Below, piece after piece: positions 5,032 through 9,609 of a DNA stretch of 9,609 bases. Source of the DNA: Chloroflexota bacterium (GTDB lineage: Bacteria; Chloroflexota; Anaerolineae; Anaerolineales; Villigracilaceae); the NCBI GenBank assembly GCA_016191985.1, contig JACPVB010000161.1:1-9609 (forward strand). The letters are read 5' to 3'. The position numbers and the translations under genes were made by a program. The notes beneath the pieces were generated by a model. The model was not told the DNA's origin. It was given only the letters and a program-made list of their open reading frames with translations, and made no database searches. Positions within the stretch are counted from its first letter, which is position 1, and every line of letters begins with the position of its first letter.

Positions 5032-6798
5032 ATGATGCGCAAATTTGACACACCCTACATGGCAGACTGGTTTGCCATATCATTACGATGGATCATGCTG
5101 GTAGGCCTGATCGTTTCGCTTGGGCTGGGCCAACAACTGGATATCGGCTCGACCTGGCCCCTGGGTTTGATGATCGCCTGGAACCTCACCATGACGACCA
5201 TGGCAAGTTTGAATTTACGCATTCGGTTCCATCGTCGTCTTAATATTGTGGTGGATTTGATTTTAGCGGGGGCATTTTTTGGAGTGCAGGGTGGGTTACG
5301 CGGGCCTGCGTTTTGGACGGGTTTGCTCCCGATTTTGTCGGCTTCCATTTATTTTGAGATTTTTGGGGCATTGGTTGTTTCGATCTTATTTTCCAGTGTG
5401 ATCCTGTACGTTGGCTTTCAATCGGATGGGGATTTATCCCTTTCCATTCTGATCTCTTTGATCCTGATCGGGCTGAGTATTATTTTCGGTTTCCTGGGCC
5501 GCCGCATGATGGAGCACATGCGGAAGAACCGTACCTTGTGGATGGATTCCGAGGAAAAGAAACGCGCCATGCAAAACGAACGCATGCGCGCCATTTATGA
5601 ATTGACCTCCACGCTTTCCTCCACGTTAAGTTACAAGCGCGTGCTTGATTCTGCCCTGGACATGAGCGCCACCGCGCTCAACCCCGACCCTGAACAATCG
5701 GTCAGTGACCCGCTTGTGGGGGCGGTGATGTTATTCAACGGTGGCAAATTACGCATCGGTTCCGCCAGGCGTTTCACCAGCGCGGACATGCGCGTCACGT
5801 TTGATGGGGCGGAAGGTTTGCTCAAAAAAGCGCTGGATGAAGGCGAACCGATTACTTTTAGGGATATTGGCTACGACCCCGAACTTGGGCGCGTAATCGC
5901 ACTCCGAAATTGCATCAGTGGCTATTGTTTTCCCTTGCGCAGCGGATTCAACGTCTACGGTGTTTTGTTGTTCGCACACCCAAGCCCGGATTACTTCAAT
6001 CCGGAACGTTTGAAACTGCTTGATATTATCGGCAGGCAGGCGGTTATTGCCATTCAAAACGCGCGCCTGTACCAGGACCTGGTGGAAGAGAAGGAACGTA
6101 TGGTGGAAGTGCATGAAGAAGCGCGCAAGAAACTGGCGCGTGACCTGCACGATGGCCCCACCCAGTCTGTTGCGGCGATGGCGATGCGGTTGAATATCAC
6201 GCGGCGTATGATGACCAAGGATGTTAAATCCGCATCCGAAGAGATCATCAAGCTGGAGGAGCTTGCCCATCGCACCACCAAGGAAATCCGCCACATGCTC
6301 TTTACCTTGCGCCCGCTGATTCTTGAATCTCAGGGACTGACAGCCGCAGTGCAGGCCATGGCCGATAAAATGATGGAAACCTTCTCTCAAAAAGTGGTGG
6401 TAAATATCGACGAGCGTGTGACCAACCAGTTGGAGATGGGCAAGCAGGGTGTGATCTTTTATATTATTGAAGAGGCCATCAACAATGCCCGCAAACATGC
6501 CACCGCCGAAGCCATTACAGTAAGTTTGCGCCAGATCGAGCCTGGTGTGCTCCTGCTGGTCATCGCCGATAATGGCGTAGGGTTTGATGTAAAAGCCATT
6601 ACTGAAGTCTACGACAAACGCGCAAGCAGCAGTCTGGGCATGGTCAATTTACGCGAACGCGCCGAACTGGTGAACGGCCTCCTGCAAATCGATTCTACGC
6701 CTGGCAAGGGAACAAAAGTGCAAGTGTATATTCCCCTCACCGAAGAAGCCGCGGACCGCCTGCATCACCCGCGCCATTCAAAAGCCAAAAACAAATAA
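5032..6798 (+). CDS. membrane sensor histidine kinase, GAF plus HisKA_3 (NarL-type)
   Basis: Sensor kinase of 588 residues. The N-terminal 155 residues hold about five to six hydrophobic segments with little outside the membrane. A charged linker of coiled-coil type (about 160-190) leads to a GAF domain at about 190-345 that ends in DIIGRQAVIAIQNARLY. A signalling helix and the HisKA_3 dimerisation domain follow, with RDLHDGPTQS and predicted phospho-acceptor His373. The HATPase_c domain shows the N box EEAINNARKHA (Asn485), the G1 box DNGVGFD (Asp513) and SSSLGMVNLRERAE, then GKGTKV near the end. All catalytic boxes are intact. Start ATG 5032 or the adjacent ATG 5035 cannot be separated. The signal is unknown. 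No response regulator lies in the window, so the partner must be elsewhere. The gene overlaps the hydrolase by one base. Confidence 0.93.
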   Translation: MMRKFDTPYMADWFAISLRWIMLVGLIVSLGLGQQLDIGSTWPLGLMIAWNLTMTTMASLNLRIRFHRRLNIVVDLILAGAFFGVQGGLRGPAFWTGLLPILSASIYFEIFGALVVSILFSSVILYVGFQSDGDLSLSILISLILIGLSIIFGFLGRRMMEHMRKNRTLWMDSEEKKRAMQNERMRAIYELTSTLSSTLSYKRVLDSALDMSATALNPDPEQSVSDPLVGAVMLFNGGKLRIGSARRFTSADMRVTFDGAEGLLKKALDEGEPITFRDIGYDPELGRVIALRNCISGYCFPLRSGFNVYGVLLFAHPSPDYFNPERLKLLDIIGRQAVIAIQNARLYQDLVEEKERMVEVHEEARKKLARDLHDGPTQSVAAMAMRLNITRRMMTKDVKSASEEIIKLEELAHRTTKEIRHMLFTLRPLILESQGLTAAVQAMADKMMETFSQKVVVNIDERVTNQLEMGKQGVIFYIIEEAINNARKHATAEAITVSLRQIEPGVLLLVIADNGVGFDVKAITEVYDKRASSSLGMVNLRERAELVNGLLQIDSTPGKGTKVQVYIPLTEEAADRLHHPRHSKAKNK

Positions 6799-7622
6799 TG
6801 CCAACCTCCGCAGGAATGTATTATTTTGCCCATACGGCAGAAGATGTGAAAACCAAACGCCCGCCCATGATCCTGATACATGGGGCGGGGGGCAATCATT
6901 TAACCTGGCCTCCACAAATCCGCAGGCTGGCGGGCGAAACCATCTACGCGCCCGACCTGCCCGGGCATGGAAAATCGGAAGGCTTTGGCAGGCAGTCGAT
7001 TGATGAATATGCGGATGACATCATCTCTTTTATGCAGGCGTTGAAAATCCGCAAGGCGGTGATCGTGGGAATATCCATGGGCAGCGCCATTGCGTTGACG
7101 CTTGCGTTGAAATATCCAAAAAAAGTTTCGGGGCTGGGCCTGCTGGGAGGCGGCGCGAAAATGCGCGTGGCTCCAATTATTCTTGAAGATGTCGGCAACC
7201 CAAATACCTTTGAGTCAGTGGTGGAGTTGGTCAACACAAATTGTTTTAGCGAGAGCGCCCCGCAAAACCTGGTGCAGCTTTCAAAGCAAAACATGATGAA
7301 GATCCGCCCGCCTGTTTTGCTGGGCGATTTCCTCGCCTGCAATGAGTTCGATGCAACGGATCAACTCGAGAAAATAAAAATCCCCACGCTCATCCTGTGC
7401 GGCGCGGAGGATCAGATGATGCCCCCGAAATTTTCAGAATCCCTGCGAGATGGAATTCCCAATTCCAAACTTCAGGTTGTGGATCACGCGGGGCACATGG
7501 CGATGCTGGAACAGCCTGATACGGTTGAGGATTTGTTGAAGAATTTTTTGGATGATATTTTCTCCCGCCGAAAACCAGCGAAGCCGCGCCTCACACCCAA
7601 CGGGACGCCTGATTCTGTTTAA
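6798..7622 (+). CDS. alpha/beta hydrolase
   Basis: Soluble alpha/beta-hydrolase fold enzyme of 274 residues with a complete catalytic set. The oxyanion-hole motif HGAGG is at 28-32, DLPGHGKS at 53-60, and the nucleophile elbow GISMG has Ser93. The acid is probably Asp205 in CGAEDQMMPP, and the base is His233 in DHAGHM. The layout fits small esterase or lactonase-like carboxylic-ester hydrolases with a helical cap at about 120-185. The substrate cannot be read from sequence. ATG 6798 overlaps the kinase stop as TAATG, which implies translational coupling; Met7 at 6816 is an alternative start. The last 20 or so residues are basic and proline-rich and fall outside the fold. The gene ends 29 bases from the convergent rdgB, with no strong terminator between them. 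Confidence 0.88.
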   Translation: MPTSAGMYYFAHTAEDVKTKRPPMILIHGAGGNHLTWPPQIRRLAGETIYAPDLPGHGKSEGFGRQSIDEYADDIISFMQALKIRKAVIVGISMGSAIALTLALKYPKKVSGLGLLGGGAKMRVAPIILEDVGNPNTFESVVELVNTNCFSESAPQNLVQLSKQNMMKIRPPVLLGDFLACNEFDATDQLEKIKIPTLILCGAEDQMMPPKFSESLRDGIPNSKLQVVDHAGHMAMLEQPDTVEDLLKNFLDDIFSRRKPAKPRLTPNGTPDSV

Positions 7623-7651
7623 CAAGCAGGGGACTTCGCTTTGATCTATCC

Positions 7652-8254
7652 TTAACCACCTAAAAATATTTTCTTCAATATTGGGATTGCGTTCATAACC
7701 GCCAGCGCGCGATGGCTGCGGCGGTTTTTTTGTTCCATGTCCAACTCGGCCATGGTTTGATTTAATTCGGGAATGAAAAAGACCGGGTCATAGCCGAAGC
7801 CGCCTGTGCCGCGCTCTTCGGGGATGACCTCGCCGAAGCAATTGCCTTCTGCAAATTCCACGTCACCCGCTGGTGTTGCAATTGCAATCGTCGCGTGGAA
7901 ACGAGCTTTCCACGGATGGGGTTTGCCTCTTAAATTTTGTAAAAGAAAGGCGCGGCGGTCCGCGTCATTTGCGCCGGGCTTGGGAGAATACCGCGCGGAA
8001 TAAAGCCCGGGCGCGCCATCGAGCACAGCCACTTCGAGGCCGGAGTCGTCGGCCAGGGAGATGAGTCCACTGGCGGCGGCGAAGGCAATGGCTTTTTTGC
8101 CGGCGTTCTCGGCATAGGTGGAGCCGTTCTCTTCTACGTCAAGAATTAAATTAATATCTGCTGGCGTAACCAGTTCAAGATCTGTGTCTTTTAAAAGCTC
8201 CTGTAATTCTTTTACTTTTCCCTTGTTGTTGGTGGCGATGAGAAGTGAGTTCAT
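7652..8254 (-). CDS. rdgB: RdgB/HAM1 family XTP/dITP diphosphatase
   Basis: House-cleaning pyrophosphatase that hydrolyses dITP, dXTP, ITP and XTP to the monophosphates plus pyrophosphate in the cytoplasm, keeping deaminated purines out of DNA and RNA. At 200 residues it has the normal family length. Signature regions are LIATNNKGKVKEL at 5-17 (triphosphate binding), EENGSTYAENA at 41-51, LADDSGLEV at 67-75 with the catalytic and metal-binding Asp69/Asp70, GLYSARYS at 83-90, TGGFGYDPVF at 150-159 and SHRALA at 180-185 (base recognition). All expected residues are present. ATG 8254 starts directly at the first beta strand, as in relatives. It is the last gene of the minus-strand unit, 4 bases after a small ORF whose end carries its ribosome binding site. 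Confidence 0.96.
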   Translation of the reverse strand: MNSLLIATNNKGKVKELQELLKDTDLELVTPADINLILDVEENGSTYAENAGKKAIAFAAASGLISLADDSGLEVAVLDGAPGLYSARYSPKPGANDADRRAFLLQNLRGKPHPWKARFHATIAIATPAGDVEFAEGNCFGEVIPEERGTGGFGYDPVFFIPELNQTMAELDMEQKNRRSHRALAVMNAIPILKKIFLGG

Positions 8255-8258
8255 GATG

Positions 8259-8408
8259 TTATGTCATTCCTTCGATGGTCTGTTTGATTTCTTTAGATTC
8301 ATTGGAATTAGGCAGGTCACCAGCCTTGCGTATGATGTCTAACTTTTCCATCAGCAAGCTGATGGAGTCTAGAATTGCTATGATTTTTTTATACGTTTTA
8401 TTGCCCAT
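8259..8408 (-). CDS. small hypothetical protein between queG and rdgB
   Basis: An open frame of 49 residues runs from ATG 8408 to TAA 8259-8261, overlapping the 3' end of queG by 31 bases in another frame. Residues 1-33 (MGNKTYKKIIAILDSISLLM, then EKLDIIRKAGDLP) look like one amphipathic helix. The rest, NSNESKEIKQTIEGMT, looks like a second short polar helix. Hydrophobic residues are regularly spaced and the composition is protein-like, with no signal peptide. Met20 (ATG 8351) would give a 30-residue product. Neither start has a clear Shine-Dalgarno. It ends 4 bases before rdgB. Codons 14-20 cover a perfect palindrome, the third copy of the AGC-TT-GCT family. No known family is recognised, and it could be a chance frame in a 123-base spacer. 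Confidence 0.45.
   Translation of the reverse strand: MGNKTYKKIIAILDSISLLMEKLDIIRKAGDLPNSNESKEIKQTIEGMT
8268..8273 (-). promoter_or_regulatory. Shine-Dalgarno GAAGGA upstream of rdgB
   Basis: On the minus strand GAAGGA lies 13 bases before ATG 8254, which is longer than usual. It lies within the last codons of the upstream small ORF. The stop of that ORF (8259-8261) falls between site and start, which suggests reinitiation or coupling. Confidence 0.45.
8347..8366 (-). repeat. palindromic element copy C between queG and rdgB
   Basis: A perfect 9-bp inverted repeat: TCCATCAGC at 8347-8355 and GCTGATGGA at 8358-8366, with loop AA (TT on the minus strand). Read on the minus strand the centre is AGC-TT-GCT, as in copies A and B. 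It is translated in the small ORF as SISLLM, in the same phase (Ser-Leu-Leu from AGC TTG CTG) as copy A in the glycosyltransferase. The flanks differ from the other copies, so membership in one family is less certain. No T-run follows, so it is not an obvious terminator for queG. Confidence 0.55.
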
Positions 8409-9400
8409 TGCGCATGATTTTTAACCAAAGGTTCTTCATCCTGTGCGGCTTGTTCGAGGATGGGGAGGTCGTTTTCGTCTCCATTATTCCCGATGGCTAC
8501 TGATAAATTTCGCAGGTAGCCGCGCCGTTTGGTGCGTTTGATGGGGCTTTTTTTGAAGCGTTGATTAAACTCAACGGATGACAGAGTCAGCTCTGAACTT
8601 AAAACAGGAAGCGGGATTTTCGGCCCGAGGGCGGGGTCTGCCGGTTGCGAGAATCGATTCCATGGGCAGACCTGCTGGCAGACATCGCAACCGAAAATCC
8701 AATCGCCCATTTGCGGACGCAGGTCTTCGGGGATGTCATCCTTGAGTTCGATGGTGAGGTAGGAGATGCAGCGGCGTGAGTCGATGGTGCGGTCTGGCAA
8801 AATGCAATGCGTAGGGCAGGCGGTGAGGCAGCGCGTGCATGTGCCGCAATGGTCGGTGGGAAAGGGTTCATCGGGTTCGAGTTCGATGCCGAGCAAAATT
8901 TCGGCGAGGAAGAGCGTGGAGCCTGCCCGTGGGTTGATGAGCATGGAATTTTTGCCGATCCAACCCAGACCCGCGCGTTGGGCAAGTTCTCTTTCAAGGA
9001 TGGGGCCGGTGTCTGTGTAATAGCGGTTGGGGATGGGGTGCCCGACTTGTTCTTCGATAAATTCGACGATTTTTTTTAAACGCGGGGGGATGATATCGTG
9101 ATAGTCGTCGCCGAGGGCATAGGAGGCGATGCGGAATGCGGAATCGTTGTGGCTGTCTGGCTTCTGGTTAAGTGGGGGATAAGGCAGCGCCAATACGAGG
9201 ATTGATTTACATTCAGGGAGAATTAATTTGGGGTCGGCGCGTTTTTCGTTTTGGAGATATTGCATCGTGCCATGCAGGTTTTGGTTGAGCCAGGCTTCAA
9301 AAATATTGTAGTATGTGGGCGGCTCGGAAGAAGTAACGCCAGCCAGGACGAATCCCAACTGGCGCGCTTTTTCTTTGATGGCCTGTTCGAGCGTTGTCAA
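8378..9400 (-). CDS. queG: epoxyqueuosine reductase QueG
   Basis: Cobalamin-dependent iron-sulfur enzyme catalysing the last step of queuosine synthesis: reduction of epoxyqueuosine to queuosine at the wobble base of GUN tRNAs. With the TTG 9400 start it has 340 residues. The catalytic region is YYTDTGPILERELAQRAGLG, with predicted general acid Asp130. Two [4Fe-4S] motifs follow: CGTCTRCLTACP (Cys185, 188, 191, 195) and CDVCQQVCPW (Cys238, 241, 245), with Cys211 between them as in the family. The C-terminal 60 residues contain a HEAT-like repeat (SVAIGNNGDENDLPILEQAA). TTG 9400 is preferred because TTLEQAIKEKARQLGF is the usual QueG N-terminus and it follows the preceding stop (9402-9404) with one base between. 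An earlier TTG at 9451 adds 17 unusual residues and overlaps that gene by 50 bases. Confidence 0.95.
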   Translation of the reverse strand: MTTLEQAIKEKARQLGFVLAGVTSSEPPTYYNIFEAWLNQNLHGTMQYLQNEKRADPKLILPECKSILVLALPYPPLNQKPDSHNDSAFRIASYALGDDYHDIIPPRLKKIVEFIEEQVGHPIPNRYYTDTGPILERELAQRAGLGWIGKNSMLINPRAGSTLFLAEILLGIELEPDEPFPTDHCGTCTRCLTACPTHCILPDRTIDSRRCISYLTIELKDDIPEDLRPQMGDWIFGCDVCQQVCPWNRFSQPADPALGPKIPLPVLSSELTLSSVEFNQRFKKSPIKRTKRRGYLRNLSVAIGNNGDENDLPILEQAAQDEEPLVKNHAQWAIKRIKKS

Positions 9401-9401
9401 A

Positions 9402-9609
9402 TTACTGAACGAGGATTTTGACAAAGACGGCTTTGCCAGATGTGACTCCAAGGGCGTTTGTCATTTGCCACGCGCTGGTGTATTCGCCGATGGCGGTGGG
9501 CGCTTTGAAGTTGACGGAGATTTCCACTTCCTGCCCAACCTGTACCACGGTCCCAAGGGGAACGGGTTGGCCATCCATCTTTTCACCGTAGGAGAAGGTG
9601 AGGGTATAT
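9402..9609 (-). CDS. C-terminal end of a protein with an NBR1-type Ig-like domain, 5' end outside window
   Basis: A minus-strand frame enters at the right edge and ends with TAA at 9402-9404, leaving 68 residues. The visible part (GTVVQVGQEVEISVNFKAP, then IGEYTSAWQMTNALGV and AVFVKILVQ) matches the second half of the NBR1-like Ig domain. Its hallmark is a pro-x-x-v-x-i-x-V strand, then A-P-x-x-x-G-x-Y-x-x-x-W-x-M, then a final strand V-x-I-x-V. In bacteria such domains sit at the C-terminus of secreted or lipoprotein-type proteins, often of Chloroflexota, where they are thought to bind protein or sugar ligands. The rest of the protein is not seen, so its role is unknown. The stop is separated by one base from the queG TTG, implying one transcript. 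Confidence 0.72.
   Translation of the reverse strand, partial: YTLTFSYGEKMDGQPVPLGTVVQVGQEVEISVNFKAPTAIGEYTSAWQMTNALGVTSGKAVFVKILVQ

Noticed and set aside
5749..6498. A 249-codon minus-strand open frame opposite the kinase
   Set aside because: The encoded protein is rich in His, Phe and Gln in a way typical of antisense shadows, and the plus strand encodes intact GAF and HisKA_3 domains.
7624..7641. Possible shared terminator hairpin between the hydrolase and rdgB (AAGC ... GCTT)
   Set aside because: The stem is only 4 bp with a 10-base loop and no T-run, so it is indistinguishable from chance.

Overview
The window (about 9.6 kb, moderately GC-rich) looks like chromosomal DNA of an uncultured or environmental Chloroflexota bacterium, most likely class Anaerolineae. 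The basis is gene content: a C-terminal fragment resembling the DUF6056 membrane family, a very short Wzz-like protein, a GAF/HisKA_3 histidine kinase of the type common in that group, and a C-terminal NBR1-type Ig-like domain. No rRNA or marker gene is present, so the assignment is an inference.

Layout. Positions 1-4963 (+ strand) are the end of a surface-polysaccharide locus: the tail of a large membrane protein, a sulfotransferase, a family 2 glycosyltransferase, a short chain-length-determinant (Wzz-like) protein, an O-antigen ligase/polymerase-type membrane protein and a second sulfotransferase. Together they suggest assembly, length control, polymerisation or ligation and sulfation of an extracellular polysaccharide. 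Positions 5032-7622 (+) are a two-gene unit, a membrane histidine kinase overlapping an alpha/beta hydrolase by one base (TAATG), with no response regulator beside it. Positions 7652-9609 (- strand) are a convergent, tightly packed unit: the end of an NBR1-Ig-like protein, queG (epoxyqueuosine reductase), an overlooked 49-codon small ORF, and rdgB (XTP/dITP pyrophosphatase).

The least ordinary material is repetitive. (i) Three perfect short palindromes share the core AGC-TT-GCT: one lies in frame inside the glycosyltransferase gene, where it accounts for a roughly 20-residue insertion; one lies between the wzz-like and ligase genes; one lies in frame in the small ORF upstream of rdgB. (ii) Two degenerate 7-bp tandem arrays fill the spacers before the glycosyltransferase and wzz-like genes and run exactly up to their start codons, where no Shine-Dalgarno is visible. 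(iii) The second array is split by a REP-like imperfect palindrome with GTGGTC/GACCAC ends. These suggest small mobile or slippage-generated repeats that colonise spacers and sometimes coding sequence.

Starts were refined from overlaps, ribosome binding sites and family N-termini: GTG 229 for the first sulfotransferase, ATG 2796 for the ligase, and TTG 9400 for queG. No tRNA, rRNA, CRISPR array, insertion sequence, phage gene or convincing rho-independent terminator was seen. No stretch over 300 bases lacks a gene.
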